Positions 24,725 through 32,884 of a stretch of 49,107 nt of DNA are shown in pieces. Numbering within the stretch: position 1 is the first letter of the stretch; every line of letters begins with the position of its first letter. Source of the DNA: Prevotella sp. GTDB taxonomy: Bacteria; Bacteroidota; Bacteroidia; Bacteroidales; Bacteroidaceae. Under the pieces are notes generated by a model. That model was given only the letters and a program-made list of their open reading frames with translations, did no database searches and was not told where the DNA came from. Position numbers and translations under genes: made by a program. The DNA lies in contig JAFVGN010000033.1 of assembly GCA_017474925.1 (NCBI GenBank), forward strand, positions 1 through 49,107. Reading direction: 5' to 3'.

Positions 24725-26185
24725 ATGAAGAAGTTGATGTTTTTTTTCGTTGCTCTTGGAGCGATAGCTGCTGATGGACTGGCGCAGACGCTGGCCTTCC
24801 CCACTGCTGAGGGCTTTGGTAAGTATGCCTCGGGTGGGCGAGGCGGAAAGGTGGTGGAGGTGACAAATCTCAATGACTCGGGTGAAGGCTCCCTTCGCTG
24901 GGCGCTGACGGAGGCTGGGCGCGAGAATGCCACCATCGTTTTTCGTGTCAGTGGCATCATCGACATTGGTCCCAATCCACAACGAAAGAATGAACGTTCC
25001 ATCCGGGCCAAACTCAAGAATGTCACCATTGCTGGGCAGACGGCTCCTGGCGAGGGCATCCTGTTGCGTGGTGGCAAGTTGAACCTGGGAGGCTCTGAAA
25101 ATGTCATCATCCGTAATATCCGTGCCCGTCTGGGTACCAAGGGTGACCCTGCCAAGTCGAAGAAGGAAAATTTCATAGAAGGTGGAGCTATTGGCATCGA
25201 GAATGCCCAGAACATCATCGTCGACCATTGTTGTTTTGGCTGGAGTGGCGAGGAAAATGTCACCATGTACGACAATCACTTCACCACAGTCCAGTGGTGC
25301 ATCGTGCATGAGGGGCTTTACGATGCTGGACATCATAAGGGCGTGCGTGGCTATGGTTGCCAGTGGGGCGGCTCGCCTGCTACCTTCCATCACAACCTGC
25401 TGGCCAACAACGACAGCCGCTCGGCTCGTATCAATGGCGCCACCAATCCAAAGGTCGACAAGAATGTGTTCCTGGAATACCAAAACAACGTCAACTTCAA
25501 CTGGGGACGTCGCAACTCCTGCTATGGCGGCGAGAACGAGGCTGGCGAGGGCAGTTCGCACGAGTGTAACTTCGTGGGCAACTATTATAAGCCTGGCCCT
25601 GCCCATCCTGATGACAATGTCTTCATCGAACTCTCGCAGGCCCGTAAGGGCAAGCAGCTGACGGGCCCGTCACTATGGTACTTTTCTGACAATGTGATGG
25701 AGGGGCAGAAGACAAGGGACAACTGGGAGCTCATCAGCAACAAGACAGGATTTACCGTGGAGCAGATGAATCAGTACAAGCCTCTCACAAAATCTGAGTA
25801 CGAGACATACCTTACACCTGCCGAGTCTGCCCAAAAGGCATATAAGCGTGTATTGGAGAAGGCAGGTACTGTCCGTCGTGATGCTGTCGAACGTCGTATC
25901 ATTGAAGACGTGAAAAGCGGACGGCCCCGCTATCGTGGGCAGGGTGCCAACAAGCAGGGAATCATCGATTCGCCTGCCGATGCTGAAGGTTGGCCGCAGT
26001 ATGCGGCTGCCATACCTGTAGCAGACAACGACCATGACGGTATGGCTGATGACTGGGAAGTAGCCCATGGGTTGAATCCCAATGATGCAGATGATGGAAG
26101 AAAGGTTGTTACGCCTGAAGGCTACACGGCCTTGGAAGTGTTCCTATGTAGCTTGATGGGTGAGAAGATCAAGATGAATAAGTAA
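24725..26185 (+). CDS. pectate lyase (PL1-type)
   Basis: 486 residues with a signal peptide (MKKLMFFFVALGAIAADGLAQ). The whole chain is collinear with the second half of the 19373 gene product: AFPTAEGFGKYASGGRGG, GEGSLRWALTEAG, IDIG, NVTIAGQTAPGEGILLRGG, DHCCFGWSGEENVT and GSPATFHHNLLANNDSRSAR, then DNDHDGMADDWEVAHG. The stretch YDNHFTTVQWCIVHEGLYDA is identical in both. It lacks the CE8 domain and the tail and ends at KIKMNK. It cleaves demethylated homogalacturonan. It is last in the pectinase operon and converges with mnmA after six bases, with no obvious terminator between them. Confidence 0.9.
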   Translation: MKKLMFFFVALGAIAADGLAQTLAFPTAEGFGKYASGGRGGKVVEVTNLNDSGEGSLRWALTEAGRENATIVFRVSGIIDIGPNPQRKNERSIRAKLKNVTIAGQTAPGEGILLRGGKLNLGGSENVIIRNIRARLGTKGDPAKSKKENFIEGGAIGIENAQNIIVDHCCFGWSGEENVTMYDNHFTTVQWCIVHEGLYDAGHHKGVRGYGCQWGGSPATFHHNLLANNDSRSARINGATNPKVDKNVFLEYQNNVNFNWGRRNSCYGGENEAGEGSSHECNFVGNYYKPGPAHPDDNVFIELSQARKGKQLTGPSLWYFSDNVMEGQKTRDNWELISNKTGFTVEQMNQYKPLTKSEYETYLTPAESAQKAYKRVLEKAGTVRRDAVERRIIEDVKSGRPRYRGQGANKQGIIDSPADAEGWPQYAAAIPVADNDHDGMADDWEVAHGLNPNDADDGRKVVTPEGYTALEVFLCSLMGEKIKMNK

Positions 26186-26191
26186 AACTGT

Positions 26192-27262
26192 TTAGAGGGT
26201 GATTTCGCCACTGCCGTAGCAACGGTGGTGGCGATTGTCGTATATAACACAGAACTGACCTGGAGCAACGCCGTGAATGGGGACTTCAGCATGGATAACG
26301 TATTGGCCGTCGTCTTTCGGAGTTAGTCTCGCCTTCAGGAAGTCTGGCGTATGGCGAATCTTCAACGTGATGTCCTTAGGAGGCATCTGGCCGTTGAGAC
26401 TATGGAAATCTCGGATAAGAAAGTCCTGTCTATAGGCCGTCTGTGGGTCATAGCCGTGGGAGACGTAGATTATGTTATTCTGGATATCCTTTCTGATGAC
26501 AAACCAAGGACCACCACCAAGTCCCATGCCCTTGCGCTGACCGATAGTATGGAACCAGTGACCTTTGTGCTGGCCTATTGTCTTGCCCGTCTCCAGTTCT
26601 ATTACTTCGCCAGGCTGCTCGCCTAAATAGCGACGTATGTAGTCGTTATAGTTTATTTTCCCTAAGAAACAGATGCCCTGCGAGTCTCGACGATGTGCAG
26701 GAGCCAAGTGCTCCCGTTCGGCAATCTCACGTACCTCTTCTTTCATCATATGACCAATAGGGAAGAGGGCTTTCTTCAGCTGCCAATCGTAAATCTGGGC
26801 CAGGAAGTCAGTTTGGTCTTTTACAGGGTCAGGACTGGTGCAGAGCCATTTACGTCCTTCCTCGTCAGTTTCCGTCTGGGCATAGTGGCCTGTGGCAATG
26901 AGATCGTAGTCGTGCCCACGCTTCATATCAAAGGCACCGAACTTTATCAGTCTATTGCACATGACATCCGGGTTGGGGGTCAGTCCCTCGCGTACCTTAT
27001 TTATAGTATAGGTAGTCACTTGGTCCCAATACTCCTTGTGACAGTCTATAACTTCAAGCTTACAGCCATACTTGTAGCTTACAGCTGTCGCCATTTCTAA
27101 ATCCTCCTCAGAAGAACAATCCCATTCCTCTTCTTCTTCTGATCCAATTTTAATATAGAAACAATCAGGCTTCAGTCCTTGATGCACCAGTTCGTAGAGC
27201 ACCACAGATGAATCGACACCGCCCGAAAGCAGTAAAGCTATCTTCTTATCGTTTATGTTCAT
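26192..27262 (-). CDS. mnmA: tRNA-specific 2-thiouridylase MnmA
   Basis: 356 residues, normal length. The PP-loop [13 protein letters not shown] (about 10-22) binds [18 protein letters not shown] (about 98-112) holds the first catalytic Cys, ATGHYAQ and [10 protein letters not shown] follow, and DSQGICFLG carries the second Cys. The C-terminal PUA-like region includes [18 protein letters not shown]. It transfers sulfur to U34 of tRNAs for Lys, Glu and Gln. The start is fixed by the PP-loop beginning about ten residues later. The -7 box ends only four bases before the ATG, so the mRNA is probably leaderless or nearly so. Bacteroidales often carry two mnmA copies; this is one of them. Confidence 0.96.
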   Translation of the reverse strand: MNINDKKIALLLSGGVDSSVVLYELVHQGLKPDCFYIKIGSEEEEEWDCSSEEDLEMATAVSYKYGCKLEVIDCHKEYWDQVTTYTINKVREGLTPNPDVMCNRLIKFGAFDMKRGHDYDLIATGHYAQTETDEEGRKWLCTSPDPVKDQTDFLAQIYDWQLKKALFPIGHMMKEEVREIAEREHLAPAHRRDSQGICFLGKINYNDYIRRYLGEQPGEVIELETGKTIGQHKGHWFHTIGQRKGMGLGGGPWFVIRKDIQNNIIYVSHGYDPQTAYRQDFLIRDFHSLNGQMPPKDITLKIRHTPDFLKARLTPKDDGQYVIHAEVPIHGVAPGQFCVIYDNRHHRCYGSGEITL

Positions 27263-27266
27263 GCTG

Positions 27267-27297
27267 CAAAGATACTTAAATATTATTAATTATGCAA
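27267..27297 (-). promoter_or_regulatory. promoter of mnmA with virtually no leader
   Basis: On the minus strand TTGC (27294-27297), a 19-base spacer and TATCTTTG (27267-27274), followed by CAGC and the ATG at 27262. Confidence 0.7.
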
Positions 27298-27306
27298 GTA
27301 AATCCA

Positions 27307-27336
27307 TTGTTATTTCAAAAATAGTATGTATCTTTG
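27307..27336 (+). promoter_or_regulatory. promoter of the SPFH operon
   Basis: TTG (27307-27309), a 19-base spacer and TATCTTTG (27329-27336). It lies divergent to the mnmA promoter and excludes the upstream in-frame Met at 27334, so ATG 27373 is the start. Confidence 0.7.
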
Positions 27337-27372
27337 CGATATCAAAATGATATCAATTTAACTGAAGCGAAT

Positions 27373-28338
27373 ATGGAAACAAAAGAATTTAAGTTTAGTG
27401 GCGTTGTGTTGAATGGCTTTTTGATGCTGTTTGTTACCTTAGCAGTGCTTGTTGCCACCATTGTGGGCATTATCTATGGAATTATTCAGCTGGATGCCAC
27501 AAACGGGAGCTATGGTGGCTGGCTGTTGGGTGGAAGTGTTTTGCTGTTGTTAGCAGATATTGTCTGCATGTGTAGTTTCTTGCAGCTGGAACCCAACGAG
27601 GCAAGAGTTATTACGTGGTTTGGCAAGTATAGCGGTACTTTTTCCGAAACGGGCTTCTATTGGATAAATCCCTTCTATGGTACTAAGAAAGTGAGCCTGC
27701 GTGCTCGCAACTTGGATGCAGAGCCAATCAAGGTAAACGACAAGGTCGGCAATCCTGTGATGATTGGTCTGGTGCTGGTATGGAAATTGAAAGATACCTA
27801 TAAGGCTTTGTTCGAAGTGGACACTCAGACGATGGCAGGTTCTCCTAATACTGTAGGGTCTGACACGAAGGGATTGATGAATGCCTTGGAGAAGTTTGTT
27901 CGTGTGCAGAGCGACGCCGCCCTGCGTCAGGTGGCTGGCCAGTATGCCTATGACGATGAAGATAACAAAAATAATGAACCCACGCTGCGCTCCAGTGCTG
28001 ACGAGATTAACGAACAGCTGGAGCAGAAACTGGACGAACGTCTGGCGCTTGCAGGCATTGAGGTTGTTGAGGCACGTATCAACTACTTGGCTTATGCTCC
28101 TGAAATTGCTGCTGTGATGTTACGTCGTCAGCAAGCTTCGGCTATCATTACAGCTCGCGAGAAAATCGTTGAGGGCGCTGTTTCAATGGTAAAAATGGCT
28201 CTCGACAAGCTCTCAGATGAGAATATTGTCGACTTGGATGACGACAAGAAGGCTGCTATGGTGAGCAATCTGCTCGTTGTTCTATGTGGTGACGATGCTG
28301 CTCAGCCAGTAGTGAATACAGGGACATTAAATCACTAA
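27373..28338 (+). CDS. SPFH/band-7 domain membrane protein
   Basis: 321 residues from ATG 27373 ([10 protein letters not shown]). Two N-terminal membrane segments (about 9-32 and 45-66) are followed by the SPFH core: [43 protein letters not shown]-type strands and [12 protein letters not shown] long coiled-coil helix comes next ([27 protein letters not shown]) and the C-terminal [17 protein letters not shown]. Such proteins form large membrane-associated oligomers that organise proteases or membrane domains. It opens a run of six co-directional genes with short gaps, which suggests one operon. Confidence 0.88.
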   Translation: METKEFKFSGVVLNGFLMLFVTLAVLVATIVGIIYGIIQLDATNGSYGGWLLGGSVLLLLADIVCMCSFLQLEPNEARVITWFGKYSGTFSETGFYWINPFYGTKKVSLRARNLDAEPIKVNDKVGNPVMIGLVLVWKLKDTYKALFEVDTQTMAGSPNTVGSDTKGLMNALEKFVRVQSDAALRQVAGQYAYDDEDNKNNEPTLRSSADEINEQLEQKLDERLALAGIEVVEARINYLAYAPEIAAVMLRRQQASAIITAREKIVEGAVSMVKMALDKLSDENIVDLDDDKKAAMVSNLLVVLCGDDAAQPVVNTGTLNH

Positions 28339-28359
28339 AGGGTTAAATAGGGGTAAATC

Positions 28360-28554
28360 ATGGCCGAGAAAACGACCAAAAGCTTTATCCTTCGTGTTGA
28401 TGCAGACACCATGAACGCGATAGAGGCTTGGGCTGCGGACGAGTTCCGCAGTACCAACGGACAGTTGCAGTGGATTATCACTGAAGCTCTGCGCAAAGCC
28501 AAACGTCTGCCTAAAAAGAAGAACCAACCTCAAAACTCAAAAGGAGATGAATAG
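28360..28554 (+). CDS. Arc-like ribbon-helix-helix protein
   Basis: 64 residues. KSFILRVDADTMNAIEAWA forms the beta strand and first helix, and RSTNGQLQWIITEALRKAK the second helix of an Arc/MetJ-type fold, followed by a Lys-rich tail. In Bacteroidales such proteins accompany SPFH genes and may regulate the operon or help assemble the SPFH protein. It starts 21 bases after the SPFH stop, and its 3' end overlaps the next small gene by eight bases. Confidence 0.8.
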   Translation: MAEKTTKSFILRVDADTMNAIEAWAADEFRSTNGQLQWIITEALRKAKRLPKKKNQPQNSKGDE

Positions 28555-28726
28555 GAAGAAAGTAATATTGTTGATAGCATTGTTTCAGGCTTTTTTGCTT
28601 GGTTTGGCATGTGTCCTGTTTACAATGGGCGCTATTAAATTGACTACGTTTGTTATAATCATTGCAGTCGTGAGTGTAGCAACCTCCTTAGTAACTATTG
28701 TCGCCATCCGTAAATTCCCTATGTAA
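28547..28726 (+). CDS. 59-residue membrane protein
   Basis: The frame starts at ATG 28547, overlaps the end of the ribbon-helix-helix gene by eight bases, and stops at TAA 28724-28726, four bases before the next start. The protein begins MNRKKVILLIALFQAFLLG and has two hydrophobic helices (about 6-28 and 33-53) with short basic ends (RKFPM). AAGGAG stands directly before the ATG. The tight packing between two genes supports real expression; the function is unknown, and the neighbouring 28731 membrane protein is a likely partner. Confidence 0.75.
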   Translation: MNRKKVILLIALFQAFLLGLACVLFTMGAIKLTTFVIIIAVVSVATSLVTIVAIRKFPM

Positions 28727-28730
28727 GAAT

Positions 28731-29144
28731 ATGGAAGAAAAATTCAATTTGGAGAAAGTAAAGGTTTTGCATTCCAAAGAAGGGACTGTTTTTGAGATAA
28801 TTACCGTAGTGATTCTTTTCGTCTCGGTAGTGATGGGTCTTATTAATCATCATTATACCATTCGAGATGCGTTGATATTGCCCCTCGTTTCATTGGTGCC
28901 TCTCTTTGGGAGCTATATGCCCAACCGAATCAATATTTTGGGAGTGAGGCTGAAGAATACGCAACAAGTAGGTCTTGCTGTCCGTATGTCTCGCATCATT
29001 GCACTAGGCTTGGCATTACTGAGCCTGTTGTTGGCTATCGTAGGACCTGATAATTTCATGGTGAAGCCCTTGTCTATTGGTATTGTCATCATCATAGGAT
29101 TGATAGGTTTCTTGTTCATCTATTTAATTCAAAAAGCGGAATGA
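28731..29144 (+). CDS. membrane protein of unknown function
   Basis: 137 residues from ATG 28731 (MEEKFNLEKV); the upstream extension to 28698 overlaps the small membrane gene and is not needed. Four hydrophobic segments are visible (about 20-36, 43-61, 82-100 and 107-131). FGSYMPNRINILGVRL between the second and third is the most distinctive part. It belongs to the SPFH operon; its 3' end overlaps the start of the hydrolase gene by four bases. It could be an SPFH-associated membrane partner. No family was recognised. Confidence 0.7.
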   Translation: MEEKFNLEKVKVLHSKEGTVFEIITVVILFVSVVMGLINHHYTIRDALILPLVSLVPLFGSYMPNRINILGVRLKNTQQVGLAVRMSRIIALGLALLSLLLAIVGPDNFMVKPLSIGIVIIIGLIGFLFIYLIQKAE

Positions 29145-30346
29145 AACGGCCTTTCTTTGCTATAGTTTTTGCATTTATCGTATTGCAGGTTTCTGCCCAA
29201 AATATAAGAGGTACTTGGGCTGGGAAATTGGAAGCAGGTCTGATGAAGTTGGCGTTGGTGCTCCATGTAGATAATGACAGTACATGTCGTGTGGATAGTC
29301 CAGACCAAGGGGCTAAGGATATTGCTGGACGTGTGGTGTATGTTTCTAATGATTCCATACAAGTCAAGTTCCCAAGTCTGGTGGCTCTATATGGTGCCCG
29401 CCTCGTTGAGGGGGAATTGCGAGGTACTTTTATTCAAGGGCTGAGTGCTTTTCCCCTAACGTTAACGAAGGGTGATTTAGTACGTCATCGCCCTCAGACA
29501 CCCCAACCGCCATTTCCCTATAGAACAGAAGAAGTGACTTTTGTCAATGACGATGCAGGAGCAACATTGGCAGGGACGCTCACATTGCCTGACGGGGCTG
29601 CGACTGTTTTATTGATGGTTACAGGTAGTGGACTGCAGAATCGTGATGAGGAATTGTTTGGGCATAGACCTTTTTTCGTCGTTGCCGACTATCTGGCCCG
29701 TCAAGGTATTGCTACATTGCGCTATGATGATCGTGGCACAGGTCAGTCTGTTGGTGGCGATGTGAAGAATGCTACTTCAAAGGATGTTGCACAGGATGCC
29801 TTGGCAGGTGTCAAGTGGTTGCGCCAGTCAGGACGTTTCACCAAGGTTGGCATCCTAGGACATAGTGAAGGCGGTATGGTTGCCTTTATGCTGGGAGCTC
29901 AGGGAGAAGTGGATTTCATTGTCAGTTTAGCAGGTCCAGCCGTTAGGGGCGACAGTCTGCTATTAGAGCAGAACAAAGCAATAGGCGGAAAAGTTACCGA
30001 GCATATGACCATTGACCAAGTACGTGCTAATGTGGCTCGTCAGGCAAGTCCCTGGCTCGACTTCTTTGTGGATTACAATCCCCAGGCGGACATAGCCAAA
30101 ATAACATGTCCTGTAATGGCTATTAACGGCGGTAAGGACACTCAGGTTGTTGCCAGCCAGAACCTTCCGGTTATTCGCAAGACTTTGTGTGAGGATAAAA
30201 AGAATTACGTAAAGGAATATCCTGGCCTGAACCATCTTTTCCAGCATTGTAAGACAGGTTTGCCCAGCGAATATGGTGAGATTGAGGAAACATTTGCTTC
30301 GGAAGTGTTGGAAGATATAATAACTTGGATACAACAACTTAATTAA
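29141..30346 (+). CDS. secreted alpha/beta hydrolase (S33-type)
   Basis: 401 residues with a signal peptide (ending VLQVSAQ). Residues about 20-115 form a beta-rich leading domain (IRGTWAGKLEAG) often seen before Bacteroidetes serine hydrolases. The alpha/beta hydrolase domain follows: GSGLQNRDEE near the oxyanion hole, RYDDRGTGQS, the nucleophile elbow GHSEGGM (about residue 245), INGGKDTQV with the catalytic Asp, and GLNHLFQ with the His. It probably cleaves esters or small peptides in the periplasm. It is translationally coupled to the preceding membrane gene. Confidence 0.88.
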   Translation: MKRPFFAIVFAFIVLQVSAQNIRGTWAGKLEAGLMKLALVLHVDNDSTCRVDSPDQGAKDIAGRVVYVSNDSIQVKFPSLVALYGARLVEGELRGTFIQGLSAFPLTLTKGDLVRHRPQTPQPPFPYRTEEVTFVNDDAGATLAGTLTLPDGAATVLLMVTGSGLQNRDEELFGHRPFFVVADYLARQGIATLRYDDRGTGQSVGGDVKNATSKDVAQDALAGVKWLRQSGRFTKVGILGHSEGGMVAFMLGAQGEVDFIVSLAGPAVRGDSLLLEQNKAIGGKVTEHMTIDQVRANVARQASPWLDFFVDYNPQADIAKITCPVMAINGGKDTQVVASQNLPVIRKTLCEDKKNYVKEYPGLNHLFQHCKTGLPSEYGEIEETFASEVLEDIITWIQQLN

Positions 30347-30356
30347 ATAGTATTAT

Positions 30357-31211
30357 ATGGTAGAACTGAAAAACGAACAGCTGACCATCAGAGTCGCAGA
30401 AGTGGGAGCAGAGCTCCAAAGTGTGAAAGACAATGAGGGTAGGGAGTACATGTGGCAGGCAGGTCCTGAGTGGCCTCGCCATTCTCCCATTCTGTTTCCG
30501 CTGGTATGCAGTGTCAATGACAATACTTATCGTGTGGATGGCAAGGAGTATCATCTGCCTCGTCATGGTTTTGCCCGTGACAAGGAATTTACGCTCATCA
30601 GTCAGATGCAGGACAAGGTGACTTTTGCACTGCACGATAGTGAGGAGACACTGAAGGTGTATCCCTATCACTTTAACCTCGCCATTACCTATCGTCTGGA
30701 GGGTAATAAGATTCATGTCATCTGGCATGTGGAGAATACGGACATTCGCGAGATTCATTTTCAGATAGGTGGCCATCCGGCCTTCAATGTGCCTGGTGGT
30801 AAGTTGGAGGGTATGATTAAACTCGACAACGAGGAACCAATGGAAGCTCTGAAGAGTTATGCTGACGGAAGTCACGATATGGTAGAAGTGCCGTTGGAGT
30901 CTGATATGGGCATTCTCGAAATCAACAATAATTTCTTCCGCAATGACAGCGTAAAGATTCATAAGAGTCAGACTCGTCGTGCTATGTTGATGGACACTAA
31001 TGGTGAGCCTGCCGTGACAGTCGACTATAAGACACCAGTTTGTGCCTTTTGGAGTCCATACAATAAATTTGCCCCTTTCGTCTGTATTGAACCTTGGTAC
31101 GGAATAGGTGACCCAAGAGGTTTTGATGGCGAGTTCAAGGATAAGCCCCTAATGAACCACTTGCTGCCTGGCGCATCGTTTATGTCGAAGTATACGATAA
31201 CGATAGGGTAA
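30357..31211 (+). CDS. aldose 1-epimerase family protein (LacX-like)
   Basis: 284 residues and cytoplasmic (no signal). Motifs fit the galactose mutarotase-like fold: VGAELQSVKD (about 14-23), FPLVCSV, LPRHGFARD with a conserved His (about 63-71), FQIGGHPAFNVPGG with the second His (about 136-149), and the C-terminal VCIEPWYGIGD containing the catalytic Glu. It interconverts anomers of an aldose; the exact sugar is unknown. It follows the hydrolase by ten bases and ends the operon at a terminator shared with rsgA. Confidence 0.9.
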   Translation: MVELKNEQLTIRVAEVGAELQSVKDNEGREYMWQAGPEWPRHSPILFPLVCSVNDNTYRVDGKEYHLPRHGFARDKEFTLISQMQDKVTFALHDSEETLKVYPYHFNLAITYRLEGNKIHVIWHVENTDIREIHFQIGGHPAFNVPGGKLEGMIKLDNEEPMEALKSYADGSHDMVEVPLESDMGILEINNNFFRNDSVKIHKSQTRRAMLMDTNGEPAVTVDYKTPVCAFWSPYNKFAPFVCIEPWYGIGDPRGFDGEFKDKPLMNHLLPGASFMSKYTITIG

Positions 31212-31219
31212 ACAAAAAC

Positions 31220-31258
31220 ATATCGCGATGTCTTAATAGGCTTCGCGATATTTATTTT
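31220..31258. terminator. bidirectional terminator between the epimerase gene and rsgA
   Basis: ATATCGCGA (31220-31228) and TCGCGATAT (31243-31251) form a 9-bp stem with T-rich flanks on both strands. The rsgA stop codon (31233-31235) lies in the loop. Confidence 0.82.
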
Positions 31259-32174
31259 CGTCCTTGTCTTCGAGCATGGACAGATATGACTGATAGCGGC
31301 TCTGCGCTATGTAGTGTTCCTCAACAGCCTTCAACACGGCACATCCTGGCTCATGGGTGTGGGTACAGTCAGAGAAACGGCATTGCTTGGAGTATTCGAA
31401 GATTTCTTTGAAATAGCTAGTCAGTTCTTCGCGTTCCATATCGAAAGTACCAAAGCCTTTGATGCCTGGTGTGTCGATAAGCCAGGAATGGGGGGCAGAA
31501 TCTCCGTCAGTTAATGGTGAAAGGGGTATCATCTCACTGAATGTGGTGGTATGCGTTCCCGTATTGTGAGCTTCGCTGATGTCTGCCACGCGCTGGTTGG
31601 CAGTAGGGACAAGAAGATTGATAAGTGTCGATTTTCCTACGCCAGAGTTACCACTTAGTAGTGTGATTTTCCCCTCCAGCAAAGAACGAAGTCCCTCCAC
31701 TCCTTCGCCATTCAGGGCAGAGATGGCTCTGCACTCATAACCTATCGTCTCATAAAGATGAATCATCATCTGCTGATAGTGCTTCTCTTCGTCAGAGAGA
31801 AGGTCCGTTTTGTTGAATATGAGGACGACAGGTACTCGATAGGCCTCGGCGGAGGCTAGGAAACGGTCAATAAAGGTCGTTGAGGTTTCTGGTTTGCAAA
31901 CAGTGACTATTAGCAGCGCTTGGTCGATGTTTGCAGCCAAAATGTGACTTTGTTTCGACAGATTGATACTTTTGCGAATGATATAGTTACGACGGTCCTC
32001 TATTTCTGTAATAAAGCCGTCCTTGATTTCCACCATGTCGCCTACGGCCACAGGATTAGTATTTCGGATACCACGCAGTCTGAAGTTCCCTTTAATTTTA
32101 CAATTGGCAGTCAGTCCATTGTCCGTTAGGACAGTGTACCAACTGCCAGTATTTTTGATGACAAGTCCTCGCAT
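31233..32174 (-). CDS. rsgA: ribosome small subunit-dependent GTPase A
   Basis: 313 residues. An N-terminal OB fold is followed by a circularly permuted GTPase: [11 protein letters not shown] (G4, about 119-129), the P-loop [17 protein letters not shown] (G1, about 172-188) and [12 protein letters not shown] (G3). The C-terminal zinc site reads [16 protein letters not shown]. RsgA checks and matures the 30S ribosomal subunit. It begins directly after the frr stop with no gap, so the two translation-related genes form one operon. Confidence 0.96.
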   Translation of the reverse strand: MRGLVIKNTGSWYTVLTDNGLTANCKIKGNFRLRGIRNTNPVAVGDMVEIKDGFITEIEDRRNYIIRKSINLSKQSHILAANIDQALLIVTVCKPETSTTFIDRFLASAEAYRVPVVLIFNKTDLLSDEEKHYQQMMIHLYETIGYECRAISALNGEGVEGLRSLLEGKITLLSGNSGVGKSTLINLLVPTANQRVADISEAHNTGTHTTTFSEMIPLSPLTDGDSAPHSWLIDTPGIKGFGTFDMEREELTSYFKEIFEYSKQCRFSDCTHTHEPGCAVLKAVEEHYIAQSRYQSYLSMLEDKDENKYREAY

Positions 32175-32735
32175 TTAGACCGTCATGATTTCCTTGTTCT
32201 TGGCCTCCATGAGGCTGTCGAGTTTCTTGATGTACTTGTCGTGCAGCTTTTGCAATTCCAGCTCGGCATCTTTCTCGTTGTCTTCAGAGAGCCCGTCCTT
32301 GATGGCTTTCTTCAGTTTCTCCTTGATGTCGGCACGAACATTGCGCACCTCAATCTTAGCTTTCTCTGCAATTTTGTTGCACTGCTTAACTAGGTCGCGA
32401 CGCCTCTCTTCCGTAGGCTGGGGAATACCCAGACGGATGATCTCACCATTGTTCTCTGGGGTAATACCTACATCAGAGTCCATGATGGCTTTCTCAATGT
32501 CTCTGATTTGCTTTCGATCCCAAGGCTTAATAGCAATGGTACGCGCATCAGGGGTCGACACGTTTGCTACTTGGTTTAAGGGTACCTTCTGACCATACGA
32601 CTCAACTCTAACACCGCTTAGAATGGCCACGTTGGCACGTCCTGCACGGACACGGTTCAGCTCTTCTTCCAGAAACAAGGCTGCCATCTCCATGCGCTCC
32701 TCTGCAGAGGATAATGTTTCTTTAACATCTATCAT
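32175..32735 (-). CDS. frr: ribosome recycling factor
   Basis: 186 residues from ATG 32735 (MIDVKETL), the standard length; the frame is open to 32792 but that start lies within the promoter. Motifs include ELNRVRAGRANVAIL, YGQKVPLNQVANVSTPDART, IAIKPWDR, LGIPQPTEERRRDLVKQCNK and the long helix ending in LHDKYIKKLDSLMEAK. Together with EF-G it splits ribosomes after termination. It leads the frr-rsgA operon. Confidence 0.97.
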   Translation of the reverse strand: MIDVKETLSSAEERMEMAALFLEEELNRVRAGRANVAILSGVRVESYGQKVPLNQVANVSTPDARTIAIKPWDRKQIRDIEKAIMDSDVGITPENNGEIIRLGIPQPTEERRRDLVKQCNKIAEKAKIEVRNVRADIKEKLKKAIKDGLSEDNEKDAELELQKLHDKYIKKLDSLMEAKNKEIMTV

Positions 32736-32764
32736 AATTATTGATAATTTGGGTTTTCTTTCGA

Positions 32765-32795
32765 CAAAGATACGAATAAGCAGGCAAAACACAAA
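32765..32795 (-). promoter_or_regulatory. promoter of frr-rsgA
   Basis: On the minus strand TTTG (32792-32795), a 19-base spacer and TATCTTTG (32765-32772). It is divergent to the kinase-cluster promoter 17 bases away. Confidence 0.78.
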
Positions 32796-32811
32796 ATAAT
32801 TTTAGGAAAAA

Positions 32812-32843
32812 TTTGGAAGATGCATTATTTTTTCCTATCTTTG
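32812..32843 (+). promoter_or_regulatory. promoter of the four-kinase operon
   Basis: TTTG (32812-32815), a 20-base spacer and TATCTTTG (32836-32843). The leader runs from about 32850 to ATG 32885. No further promoter of this kind was noticed in the short gaps between the four kinase genes. Confidence 0.78.
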
Positions 32844-32884
32844 TGCGCAATAAAAGCTTTTGTTCAGTAACGAAACCTTATTCT

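Noticed and set aside
24601-25606. Long minus-strand frames (224 and 326 codons) opposite the pectate lyase genes.
   Set aside because: They mirror the codon pattern of the real plus-strand lyases, overlap each other, and show no promoter or known motifs.
32813-32884. Longer start for the first kinase homologue.
   Set aside because: This extension includes the consensus -7 box and the expected transcription start, so ATG 32885 is the more likely start.
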